A stretch of 8,863 nucleotides of DNA. Source: Verrucomicrobiota bacterium. Lineage in GTDB: Bacteria; Verrucomicrobiota; Kiritimatiellia; B70-G9. A program made the position numbers and the translations under genes. A model generated the notes under the pieces. The model saw nothing but the letters and a program-made list of their open reading frames with translations. It searched no databases and had not been told where the DNA came from. Positions 1 to 6,025 of this stretch are shown one piece after another (the first letter of the stretch is position 1; every line of letters starts with the position of its first letter). The stretch is from the NCBI GenBank assembly GCA_003641465.1, contig QNAJ01000046.1, positions 1 to 8,863 on the forward strand. The letters are read 5' to 3'.

Positions 1-920
1 CGATACTGCTGGCCCGCCGCGTGGGGGCGGACGTAATTCTGGCCGGAAGCGGACTGACCGCACCCATCGCATGCATGGCGGCGCGTATAAGTGGCGCCCG
101 CGCCTTCACCTATGTTCACGGGTACGACTTGGCCGCTCCGCACCCGGTCTATCGGACCGTATGGAGTCCGTTCTTCAGGCGTCTCGACGGCCTCATTGTG
201 AACAGCCGGGCGACGCGCACGCTGGCCCTGGGAATAGGGGTGCCCGCAGCGAGGATTCATCTCATCCATCCCGGCGTGACCCTGCCGGACTTGGATCCGC
301 GAGCCGGGGAACAGTTCCGTGATCAGTACGGATTGGACGACCGCCCTCTCATGCTGTCTGTGGGGCGCCTGACACGCCGCAAGGGTCTGGTTCCGTTTGT
401 GCGCGACGTCCTTCCGCTGGTCGTCAGCGCGGAACCAACTGTGTGTCTGTTGATCGTGGGCGACGTCCCAAGAGGCGCATTAGCAGCGCACGCGGTTTCG
501 CCGTCGGTGATCCTGAAGGCGGCACGGGCGGCGGGTGTGGCGGAGAATGTGCGTTGGTTGGGCTTCTTTCCCCCTGGAAAGAGGCTCACGGCGGCATTCA
601 GTGCGGCGGACGTGCATGTTTTTCCCACGCAGAGTAGGCCACATGATCCGGAGGGATTCGGCATGGTGGCCGTGGAGGCCGCAGCGCATGGTGTGCCTAC
701 GGTAGCTTATGCTGCCGGTGGTGTGGTGGATGCAGTTGCGGACGGAGTCTCCGGGCGTCTGGTCGCCGAGGGGGATCACGAGGCGTTTGCACAGGCGATT
801 CTGGCATACCTCCGCCAACGGGGGGCATACGCGAAGGAGTGCCGCCGTTTCGCAGAAGGCTTTACATGGACATTGTTCGGAGAAAAGATGCGCCGGGTTC
901 TGCTGGCGAATAACAATTGA
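1..920 (+). CDS. GT4-family glycosyltransferase, 5' end cut by the window edge
   Basis: The frame is open from the left edge (first full codon at 3), so the true start lies outside; a GTG at 21 is probably internal. What is seen is the end of the N-terminal Rossmann domain and a complete C-terminal GT-B domain. Numbering from the GTG at 21, the acceptor-side motif NSRATRT is at about 61-67, the strand VGRLTRRKG with the donor-phosphate-binding Lys near 114-122, and the EX7E signature (E211 and E219, in DPEGFGMVAVE), which in GT4 retaining enzymes contacts the nucleotide sugar. The family transfers a hexose or mannose-type sugar from an NDP- or GDP-donor to a lipid-linked acceptor at the cytoplasmic face of the membrane. 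The neighbours point to a repeat-unit polysaccharide; the donor and linkage cannot be told. The gene ends in TGA, 108 bases before the next glycosyltransferase. Confidence 0.9.
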   Translation, partial: ILLARRVGADVILAGSGLTAPIACMAARISGARAFTYVHGYDLAAPHPVYRTVWSPFFRRLDGLIVNSRATRTLALGIGVPAARIHLIHPGVTLPDLDPRAGEQFRDQYGLDDRPLMLSVGRLTRRKGLVPFVRDVLPLVVSAEPTVCLLIVGDVPRGALAAHAVSPSVILKAARAAGVAENVRWLGFFPPGKRLTAAFSAADVHVFPTQSRPHDPEGFGMVAVEAAAHGVPTVAYAAGGVVDAVADGVSGRLVAEGDHEAFAQAILAYLRQRGAYAKECRRFAEGFTWTLFGEKMRRVLLANNN

Positions 921-945
921 GAGCTCTTGAAGCTGCGGCTCCGGA

Positions 946-960
946 ACCCAGGTCCTGGGT
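946..960. promoter_or_regulatory. Interrupted palindrome between two glycosyltransferase genes
   Basis: ACCCAGG and CCTGGGT flank a single T, a perfect 7-bp dyad. It lies in the 108-base spacer at 921-1028, which otherwise holds no gene and no convincing sigma-70 promoter. It could be an operator or a small mRNA hairpin (6-bp stem, 3-base loop). There is no T-run after it, so it is not a standard terminator. Confidence 0.3.
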
Positions 961-1028
961 AACTGCGTTGAAAGCCCGGCAGGTGGCTGTGGCGTCAGGG
1001 TATCGTGGATGTGAAAGGACAGGGCGAG

Positions 1029-2030
1029 ATGAGATTGGGAATCTGGTTTCCGGCGGTGCGGTGCGGCAGCGGCACAGATCAGTTCACCATGCGCCTCTGC
1101 ACCGCCTTGAGGGAGCGGGGCATGCGGGCTGCGATCAGCTGGATTCCTCACCGGGGGGAGTATATCCCGTGGTTGGTGGCCCGCCCGCGTCCGCCGGAAT
1201 GGGCCGGGGTGGCGCACGTCAACACGTGGCTACCGCGATTGTTGTTTCCTGAAGAGCTGCCGGTCGTGGCGACCATTCATTCATGTGTTCACGATCCGGC
1301 GTTGTCACCCTACAAGACGCGCGCGCAGGCTCTCTATCACCGCCTTTGGATTCTTCCCAACGAGGCGGCGGTCATGAAGCGTGCGCGCATACTCGTTGCT
1401 GTAAGCCGGTATACCGCGGAGCGGGTTCGAGCGGCATTTGGTGTGGCGGATATCCGGGTCATTTACAATGGGGTTGATTGCAGGCGGTTTGCACCTGCGC
1501 CCCGCACAGGGCCGCACCGCCCGTTTCGCCTGCTCTATGTTGGTAACTGGTCGCCGCTCAAGGGGGTCGAATTCCTGGGACCGGTCATGGAGCGTCTGGG
1601 AGGGGCATTTGAGTTGGCGTACACGCGGGACCGTTGCGGCCGTCATGCGCGGTATCGCCTGCCCGGGAATTGCCGTGATCTCGGGCGCCTCGGCGGGGAT
1701 GACCTGGTCCGGGCGTATCAGGAGGCGGACACGTTGTTTCTCCCCAGTCATCTTGAGGGGCTGCCTCTGACGGTGCTGGAGGCCATGGCCTGCGGCCTTC
1801 CGGTGATTGCGGCGCAGGTCGCCTCGCTCCCCGAAGTTGTGGAGCACGGGGTGACGGGATTGCTCTGCAGGCACTCGGTGGAGGAGTTCGCCGAAGCATG
1901 CAGAGACGTGGCGGATCCATCCGTATGGCGGTCCATGCGCGAGGGAGCGCGCGAACGTGTCGAGCAATTGTTCGCCGAGTCCGATATGGTTGAGCGGTAC
2001 ATTTCGCTGTACGAGGAGCTCTGCTCATGA
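1029..2030 (+). CDS. GT4-family glycosyltransferase
   Basis: This is a 333-residue GT-B glycosyltransferase. The ATG at 1029 is chosen over the in-frame GTG at 1005 because AAGGA (1015-1019) lies nine bases upstream and MRLGIWFP is a typical first beta strand with the acceptor loop after it. The N-terminal domain carries VAVSRYTAERV (about 123-133) and VIYNGVD (about 144-150), both usual in GT4 proteins. The C-terminal domain has VGNWSPLKG with Lys178, then EX7E at E243 and E251 inside LEGLPLTVLEAMACG, the nucleotide-sugar site. It is expected to act on the inner face of the membrane, adding one sugar to the lipid-linked repeat unit. Donor sugar and linkage are unknown. The TGA stop overlaps the ATG of a very short following ORF (2027), so it was probably translated together with a further gene that is now lost. 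Confidence 0.93.
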   Translation: MRLGIWFPAVRCGSGTDQFTMRLCTALRERGMRAAISWIPHRGEYIPWLVARPRPPEWAGVAHVNTWLPRLLFPEELPVVATIHSCVHDPALSPYKTRAQALYHRLWILPNEAAVMKRARILVAVSRYTAERVRAAFGVADIRVIYNGVDCRRFAPAPRTGPHRPFRLLYVGNWSPLKGVEFLGPVMERLGGAFELAYTRDRCGRHARYRLPGNCRDLGRLGGDDLVRAYQEADTLFLPSHLEGLPLTVLEAMACGLPVIAAQVASLPEVVEHGVTGLLCRHSVEEFAEACRDVADPSVWRSMREGARERVEQLFAESDMVERYISLYEELCS

Positions 2031-2035
2031 CGCTG

Positions 2036-2050
2036 GCGGAGTTTCTCAGG
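2036..2050 (+). repeat. Direct repeat copy 1
   Basis: GCGGAGTTTCTCAGG matches the copy at 2366-2380 at 14 of 15 bases, with an exact 12-base core GAGTTTCTCAGG. It lies inside the short ORF starting at 2027 and encodes AEFLR. Confidence 0.45.
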
Positions 2051-2086
2051 GATATCGGGAGCGAGACTCTTCAGGGTCTCGGCATC

Positions 2087-2095
2087 AGGAGGTGA
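2087..2095 (+). promoter_or_regulatory. Orphan consensus Shine-Dalgarno sequence
   Basis: AGGAGGTGA is a nine-base match to the full anti-Shine-Dalgarno consensus, but no ATG, GTG or TTG stands 5-10 bases after it; only a CTG at 2108-2110 is near. A GTG is embedded in the site (2092), too close to use it. It looks like a ribosome site whose gene has lost its start. Confidence 0.3.
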
Positions 2096-2193
2096 AAGGC
2101 GCGGCCGCTGGCGGCGGTGAATCGGTAATTATGGCGGAGCCGTACAACCTGGTAATGAGTATTGCATCATACTGCAGCACCCAAGTAACTGGT

Positions 2194-2227
2194 GCACAGG
2201 GAGGCGGCTACCGGTAGCTGGCTGTGC
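2194..2227 (+). other. Nested inverted repeat (hairpin with inner palindrome)
   Basis: GCACAG at 2194-2199 pairs with CTGTGC at 2222-2227. Inside lies the perfect 12-bp palindrome GCTACCGGTAGC at 2207-2218. The outer arms and inner palindrome together could form one branched or stacked hairpin in RNA, or mark a protein-binding dyad in DNA. Confidence 0.4.
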
Positions 2228-2244
2228 TGTTTCAGTGCGAACGT

Positions 2245-2281
2245 AGGAAAGGGGGACGCCACACTCGTAGTGAACTTTCCT
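2245..2281 (+). other. Second nested hairpin
   Basis: AGGAAAG at 2245-2251 pairs with CTTTCCT at 2275-2281, and within the loop CACT at 2262-2265 pairs with AGTG at 2269-2272 around a three-base loop. It follows the hairpin at 2194-2227 by 17 bases, so the two may belong to a single structured transcript. Confidence 0.35.
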
Positions 2282-2365
2282 GTGTGAAAGAGAAGCGCTC
2301 GCGTATGAAGAAGAACGGTGAGAACAATAGCGTATACCGAGTTAGGAATTCAGGCTTGGGAGCCA

Positions 2366-2380
2366 GCAGAGTTTCTCAGG
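2366..2380 (+). repeat. Direct repeat copy 2
   Basis: GCAGAGTTTCTCAGG repeats the 2036-2050 segment exactly 330 bases later, so both copies fall in the same reading frame. The sequence between the copies shows no terminal inverted repeats. Confidence 0.45.
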
Positions 2381-2491
2381 ATGAGTGAGTAACAGCGGGT
2401 AATCCGACACTGAACGCGGGGAAGCGCTTGGCGTAACACCTGGGCTCGGCAGATAGAGTTTGGTTGGCAGGCTGAATCAGACCTTGGCAAT

Positions 2492-2528
2492 CCCGGCGGC
2501 TTGAGCCTGGTGCTCGCGGGTTTTTCTT
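2492..2528 (+). terminator. Weak terminator-like hairpin with T-run
   Basis: CCCG (2492-2495) and GAGC (2503-2506) can pair with GCTC (2512-2515) and CGGG (2517-2520), followed directly by TTTTTCTT. The stem is broken by an asymmetric internal loop (7 bases against 1), so this is a poor intrinsic terminator; it would end transcription from the upstream glycosyltransferase genes. Confidence 0.25.
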
Positions 2529-2622
2529 GGATGGAGCTATGACGGGAAGGATACTGGCCCCTGCGGACCACCAGGAGGTTGTGAAAGCGGCTTGATTTCG
2601 GTCGGCAGGGAAGGGTGGCAAA

Positions 2623-2650
2623 ATTGTTCCAGAATTGCTGATGGAACAAT
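2623..2650. promoter_or_regulatory. 9-bp inverted repeat before the third glycosyltransferase gene
   Basis: ATTGTTCCA (2623-2631) and TGGAACAAT (2642-2650) are perfect inverted arms around ten bases. The element ends 18 bases before the chosen start at 2669 and eight bases before its Shine-Dalgarno site. It may be an operator or a stable hairpin at the 5' end of the mRNA. Confidence 0.45.
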
Positions 2651-2668
2651 ATGATGGCAGGAGTGAGG

Positions 2669-3802
2669 ATGAGATTGCTTTATGCGAGTCACGCCCCTTT
2701 GCGGTCACGTCGCGCTGATGCCGTCAATGTCATGAGAATGTGCGAGGCATTGGCAAAAGAAGGGCACAAGGTAGAGCTGGCGGTTCCGAATTACAGGAGA
2801 ACGGACCTTAGAATAGAGGATCTGTATGCGTACTACGGGGTAGAACCCATTTTTCAGATAAGGTTTCTGCCGGCGAGAATGGCGGTCCAGGGCACGAACC
2901 CTTATGCCCTTGCCGTGCTGCAGAGAGTGCATCAGACAAGGCCGGATCTGTTGTATACGCGGTCTGCTAAAGTGTTGGCGCTTTGCAGCCGACTGGCCCG
3001 GGTACGCTTGCTGGTCGAGATACATCACATTCCGTCTGGTATGGATCGGGCGGCATGGAGGATATTGACGCGCATTGCGGGGCAGGAGCGACTGGCACGC
3101 GTTGTAGTGATCAACCGTGCGCTTGCAGAGGCAGTGAGTAGGGAGTACGGTTTTCCGGCTGAGCTTGTGGCGGTAGTCCCCAGCGCCGCACCGGATCCGG
3201 CGCGAGTGAAACCCGCCGCGATAGCCGGGGACAAAGGTTTTCCAGTTGGTTACGCGGGGGCTTTTCGTCCTGGACATGGCATAGACCTTATTTTCGAGCT
3301 GGCCCGGCGCCTGCCGGACATGCAGTTCTACCTGTGGGGTGGTACAAAAGAGGAACTGGCAACGTTTGCCGAACGGAAACCTGAAAACGTGAAGCTTTAT
3401 GGATGGGTTCCACCTGCCGCCATACCTTCATACCTAGCTGCCATGGAAGTTCTATTGGCGCCCTATCAACGGAGAGTGACCACTGAAGGGGGAACCGACA
3501 TTGCTCGATGGATAAGCCCGACCAAATTGTTTGACTACATGGCCGTGGGACGCGCCGTGGTGGCCTCCGACTTGCCATCTGTCCGGGAGGTGCTGTGCCA
3601 TGGAAAGACCGGCCTGCTATGCGATCCTGACTCGGTGGATGAATGGTGCTTGGCCCTGCAATCTCTTAGGGCGCATGCGGAACTGCGCAATCGCTTGGGC
3701 GCAAATGCACGGCGGCGTTTTCTGGAATGCTATTCGACCCAAATTCGTGCTCAACGGGTGATTGAGGGCCTCACGATTGATAGGGACGGGCGCAAACGGT
3801 GA
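2669..3802 (+). CDS. GT4-family glycosyltransferase
   Basis: This is a 377-residue GT-B glycosyltransferase. The ATG at 2669 is preferred to the in-frame ATGs at 2651 and 2654 because AGGAG (2659-2663) stands five bases upstream and MRLLYASHAPLRSRRADAVN is a normal GT4 N-terminus, whose loop binds the acceptor. Further landmarks are VGYAGAFRPGHG (about 193-204), the start of the donor domain, and SPTKLFDYMAVGRAVVAS (about 283-300), which replaces the EX7E form with the P-x-K-x-F-[ED]-Y-M-A version common among repeat-unit GT4 enzymes. It should add a sugar to the undecaprenyl-linked intermediate in the cytoplasm. Specificity cannot be read. Its last 32 bases overlap the end of the oppositely oriented flippase gene, so no terminator fits between them. 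The gene-free region upstream with the inverted repeat at 2623-2650 suggests its own promoter or leader. Confidence 0.92.
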   Translation: MRLLYASHAPLRSRRADAVNVMRMCEALAKEGHKVELAVPNYRRTDLRIEDLYAYYGVEPIFQIRFLPARMAVQGTNPYALAVLQRVHQTRPDLLYTRSAKVLALCSRLARVRLLVEIHHIPSGMDRAAWRILTRIAGQERLARVVVINRALAEAVSREYGFPAELVAVVPSAAPDPARVKPAAIAGDKGFPVGYAGAFRPGHGIDLIFELARRLPDMQFYLWGGTKEELATFAERKPENVKLYGWVPPAAIPSYLAAMEVLLAPYQRRVTTEGGTDIARWISPTKLFDYMAVGRAVVASDLPSVREVLCHGKTGLLCDPDSVDEWCLALQSLRAHAELRNRLGANARRRFLECYSTQIRAQRVIEGLTIDRDGRKR

Positions 3803-5165
3803 CTCTACGGCACAGAAAGAGCAGGAGACTTGGCCCGATAATAGAGGTTACCGTATATGCTGCGGCGGCCCCCATGATGCCAAATCGCGGTACAAGGGAT
3901 ACCAGGAGTAGCAGCAGTACAACTGCGGAAACCAGACCTGTGAGGTTGGTATACTGTGGACGACCGATAGCTATGGCTGTGGGTGTTAGCCAAACAAAAA
4001 TGATTCGCCACAGCACGCCCCAGATCATGATCCGTGCAGCAGTCGCAGCAGGCAGGAATTCGACTCCTGCGGTCAGCGTCAGGAAAGGCCCTACCAATGC
4101 GATGAATAACAAACTGGCTGGGACGCCCATGAAAGCGAGCAACCGGGTGAGATGGAGAACATAGACCGGGAACTGGTCGCGGTGTTTCACCCATTGCATT
4201 GCCAATTCCGGAAAGAGGGCTTCATACAGCACGTCGGTGATCCGTAGGAGAAACTGCACTAACTCGCGGGCGAGCCGGTACAAACCTGCGCCACTGGAAC
4301 CAGCCAAATAACCGACCAGGAGAACATCCCCATTGCACACTATTGTCCGCCAAATATTTCCAAGGTGGCTATGAAGAAGGAACCGTACAAGTGATCCATA
4401 CCACGGTCTTAGTCTGGAAATGTTACCGATGATGCCATTGCTGAGACGCGCTGCGGTGTGGTGGGAAAGTGCCAACAATATGATACTACCCACGAGACTA
4501 GCGGCCGCGATAGCAGCGGCCGCAGAGATGATGCTCGCTTTGATTGTCAGGGCCACTAGAAGGCAGATGACCCGGAGTGTGCCATGTATTGCTTGCCAAG
4601 CTGCGAGCAGCGGAAACCGGTCGGCAAGACGCAGCACGGCTGCGCCAGTATCATTGGCAGCCATAAGTATGAAGCCGATCGCCAGGATGCGCGCGGTGCA
4701 TACCCATACCTTAGGTAGGTGCAGCCATGCAGCCGCATATCCGGTCAGGAAAAAAGCGATAACGGCAAAAATCATACCGGATACCAGGCTGAGACGCAGA
4801 GCCAGCCGGATTACTGCGTTGAGCGAGCGGCTGTCATTTCTGGATAGAAAATCGCTCCCGTATTTAATGCAGGCCTCCCACACTCGCAGATCTACCACCG
4901 AGGCGAGGACGGACAGGAACGACAAGGATATTGCCAGCAGGCCGAATCCCGTCGGCCCCAGCTTGCGAGCCGCTATCAGACTGGAGAGGGCCAGCAGAAG
5001 GCCTGCTCCGGTCTTACCTACGAAAGCCCAGAAGGAATTACCCGCAAGATTGCGATAGCGACTCGCTTGGACCTTGGTTAGCAGTTTCTCACGTACCTTC
5101 ACATCGGGCTCCCGGTTCTCGTGAACGAGTAGAGGAATGGTGGCGGTCACATTTGTCGTAGACAA
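3771..5165 (-). CDS. Wzx-type polysaccharide flippase (MOP superfamily)
   Basis: This 464-residue, strongly hydrophobic protein belongs to the polysaccharide transporter group of the MATE/MOP flippase superfamily. A charged cytoplasmic N-terminus of about 40 residues is followed by GNSFWAFVGKTGAG, the usual first helix, and LIAARKLGPTGFGLLAIS (about 64-81), a signature region of these proteins; roughly 12 further membrane segments follow, ending with a short basic tail. The length fits the family (400-500 residues). It would flip the lipid-linked repeat unit made by the neighbouring glycosyltransferases to the outer face of the membrane. The start is a TTG at 5165-5163. AGGAG upstream (5181-5177) is 11 bases away, slightly far; a CTG one codon earlier (5168-5166) would be spaced better. 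It faces away from rfbA and runs tail-first into the third glycosyltransferase gene. By hand count 4741-4800 has 30 GC of 60, lower than the rhamnose genes sampled. Confidence 0.9.
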   Translation of the reverse strand: MSTTNVTATIPLLVHENREPDVKVREKLLTKVQASRYRNLAGNSFWAFVGKTGAGLLLALSSLIAARKLGPTGFGLLAISLSFLSVLASVVDLRVWEACIKYGSDFLSRNDSRSLNAVIRLALRLSLVSGMIFAVIAFFLTGYAAAWLHLPKVWVCTARILAIGFILMAANDTGAAVLRLADRFPLLAAWQAIHGTLRVICLLVALTIKASIISAAAAIAAASLVGSIILLALSHHTAARLSNGIIGNISRLRPWYGSLVRFLLHSHLGNIWRTIVCNGDVLLVGYLAGSSGAGLYRLARELVQFLLRITDVLYEALFPELAMQWVKHRDQFPVYVLHLTRLLAFMGVPASLLFIALVGPFLTLTAGVEFLPAATAARIMIWGVLWRIIFVWLTPTAIAIGRPQYTNLTGLVSAVVLLLLLVSLVPRFGIMGAAAAYTVTSIIGPSLLLFLCRRVTVCARPYQS

Positions 5166-5288
5166 CAGTTTTTTGTCTCCTGGTGGGATGTTGCTAAGGA
5201 ACGGAGTTGCGTTCGGAGGTCACTGCCGCTAGAGTGTCCGCGTGATTTTCTTGCCGTCTTTGCGGGACATTTTGCGCTTCGGAAAGCC
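5166..5288. promoter_or_regulatory. Divergent spacer between flippase and rfbA with weak rfbA promoter candidate
   Basis: This must hold the starts of transcription for both directions unless rfbA is read from elsewhere. A poor sigma-70 candidate for rfbA is TTGCGT (5207-5212), 17 bases, TAGAGT (5230-5235). GAACG/CGTTC (5199-5203 and 5210-5214) forms a small dyad across its -35 region. I see no clear minus-strand promoter. Confidence 0.25.
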
Positions 5289-5957
5289 ATGAAGGGGATC
5301 GTACTGGCAGGCGGGCTGGGTACGCGGCTCAAGCCGCTGACCAAGATCACCAATAAGCACCTGCTTCCCATCTACAACAAACCCATGATCTACTACCCGA
5401 TCCAGATGCTGGTGGACGCAGGTATTGAGGACATCATGATCGTGACCGGCGGAAATCACGCCGGGGAATTCCTGCGCCTGCTGGGAAACGGGCATGAATT
5501 CGGCCTGAAGCGTCTGCACTACACCTACCAGGAAGGCGAGGGCGGTATCGCCGAGGCTCTGGGGCTCACCGAGGAATTCGCCGACGGAGACCGCGTGGTA
5601 GTCGTGCTCGGCGACAACATTCTGGAACACGGCATCCGGCGCGGAGTGGAGGCCTTCCGCAAGCAGGAAAGAGGAGCCCGGATCTTTCTCAAGGAAGTTG
5701 AGCACCCTTGGGAATACGGAATTGCCGAAATCGAGGAGGGCCGCATACGCCGCATCCGGGAAAAGCCCAAGGACAGTCCCAGCCGCCTGGCGGTTATCGG
5801 CGTGTACATGTACCCGCCGGATGTCTACGAAATCGTCCGCGGCCTGAAACCCTCCGCCCGCGGGGAACTGGAGATCACCGACGTCAACAACGCCTACCTG
5901 GAACGTGGAGAACTGGAATACGAAATTGTTTCCGGCTGGTGGCTGGACGCCGGGTAG
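5289..5957 (+). CDS. rfbA: Glucose-1-phosphate thymidylyltransferase, ended early by an in-frame TAG
   Basis: RfbA (RmlA) joins dTTP and glucose-1-phosphate to dTDP-glucose, the first step to dTDP-L-rhamnose. The nucleotidyltransferase signature LAGGLGTRLKPLT is at 6-18, NKHLLPIYNKPMIYYP at 22-37, QEGEGGIAEAL at 81-91, the metal-binding LGDN at 107-110, REKP at 157-160, EITDVNNAYL at 195-204, and WWLDAG at 217-222 with the second metal-binding Asp220. The TAG at 5955-5957 follows that motif directly. The same frame then reads NHEALLRANLTIARREGVTL to a TAA at 6018-6020, which is the C-terminal helix expected for the family (full length would be 243 residues, normal for the short form). The truncated 222-residue protein keeps all catalytic residues, so it may or may not fold. 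A GGAAAG site lies five bases before the ATG. It may be a recent pseudogene, a sequencing error, or a readthrough gene. Confidence 0.85.
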   Translation: MKGIVLAGGLGTRLKPLTKITNKHLLPIYNKPMIYYPIQMLVDAGIEDIMIVTGGNHAGEFLRLLGNGHEFGLKRLHYTYQEGEGGIAEALGLTEEFADGDRVVVVLGDNILEHGIRRGVEAFRKQERGARIFLKEVEHPWEYGIAEIEEGRIRRIREKPKDSPSRLAVIGVYMYPPDVYEIVRGLKPSARGELEITDVNNAYLERGELEYEIVSGWWLDAG

Positions 5958-6020
5958 AACCATGAGGCTCTGCTTCGGGCGAATCTCACCATCGCCCGGC
6001 GGGAAGGTGTCACCCTGTAA
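5955..6020 (+). other. In-frame continuation of rfbA after the TAG
   Basis: Twenty sense codons follow the TAG in the same frame, giving a recognisable RmlA C-terminus with the HEALLRAN helix, and end at TAA five bases before the rfbD start. E. coli-type and short-form RmlA proteins, as I recall them, have four residues between the Gly of the D-[AT]-G motif and the LL/LM of this helix (for example DAGTFESLL). Here NHEA already fills those four, so the TAG looks like an extra inserted codon rather than a substituted one. Confidence 0.6.
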
Positions 6021-6025
6021 AGCCG

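Larger units (their letters stand above)
2027..2095 (+). pseudogene. Start of a following gene, closed after 22 codons (likely remnant)
   Basis: An ATG at 2027 overlaps the glycosyltransferase stop as ATGA and has GAGGAG (2013-2018) eight bases upstream, the classic layout of a translationally coupled operon gene. The product begins MTLAEFLRDIGSETLQ and stops after 22 residues at TGA 2093-2095. The reading frame then meets further stops within about 35 bases. A good start with no body suggests the 5' end of a gene whose remainder was deleted or decayed; a genuine tiny peptide or leader ORF is the alternative. I do not recognise the N-terminus. Confidence 0.35.
2096..2622. other. Gene-free, AT-richer spacer with secondary structure
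   Basis: No open frame here looks protein-coding on either strand. Plus-strand frames are broken every 20-40 codons, and the longer minus-strand frames give low-complexity Ser/Pro/Arg-rich translations without motifs. By hand count 2281-2340 has 28 GC of 60, against 41 of 60 at 7501-7560 in rfbB, so the stretch seems compositionally different from its flanks. It contains nested hairpins (2194-2281), one copy of a direct repeat, a weak terminator-like hairpin and a second AGGAGG-type sequence at 2573. The best reading is decayed coding sequence or a scar of recombination; a structured RNA or long leader of the following gene is the alternative. Confidence 0.5.

Noticed and set aside
2092..2217. 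41-codon plus-strand ORF starting GTG with a GTGA overlap to the 22-codon stub
   Set aside because: The Shine-Dalgarno sequence overlaps the start itself, so it cannot direct it; the product is a Gly/Ala-rich peptide with no recognisable feature.
2340..2540. tRNA or known riboswitch
   Set aside because: No T-loop GGTTCGA-type sequence or acceptor stem, and no conserved core of any riboswitch class I can recognise.
2539..2595. 18-codon ORF beginning MTGRILAPADHQEVVKAA
   Set aside because: The peptide looks protein-like, but its GGAG site is only two bases from the ATG and the frame ends in TGA; too short to support.
2096..2650. Insertion sequence or group II intron remnant
   Set aside because: I found no transposase or reverse-transcriptase motif in any frame, no terminal inverted repeats at the repeat boundaries, and no domain V-like hairpin.
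2376..2708. Minus-strand open frame of 110 codons in the spacer
   Set aside because: The translation is Ser/Pro-rich without domain or membrane pattern, it runs into the start of the third glycosyltransferase, and no ribosome site precedes it.
5955..5957. TAG in rfbA as a pyrrolysine codon
   Set aside because: Pyrrolysine is known in methylamine methyltransferases and few other proteins, and no pyl genes are in the window; error, insertion or ordinary readthrough is simpler.
5229..5963. Long minus-strand open frame (244 codons) opposite rfbA
   Set aside because: It lies wholly over a strongly recognised gene, has no motif I know and no ribosome site; long antisense frames are usual in GC-rich genes. 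The same applies to those at 480-1217, 1305-1967, 5894-6637 and 7108-7857.
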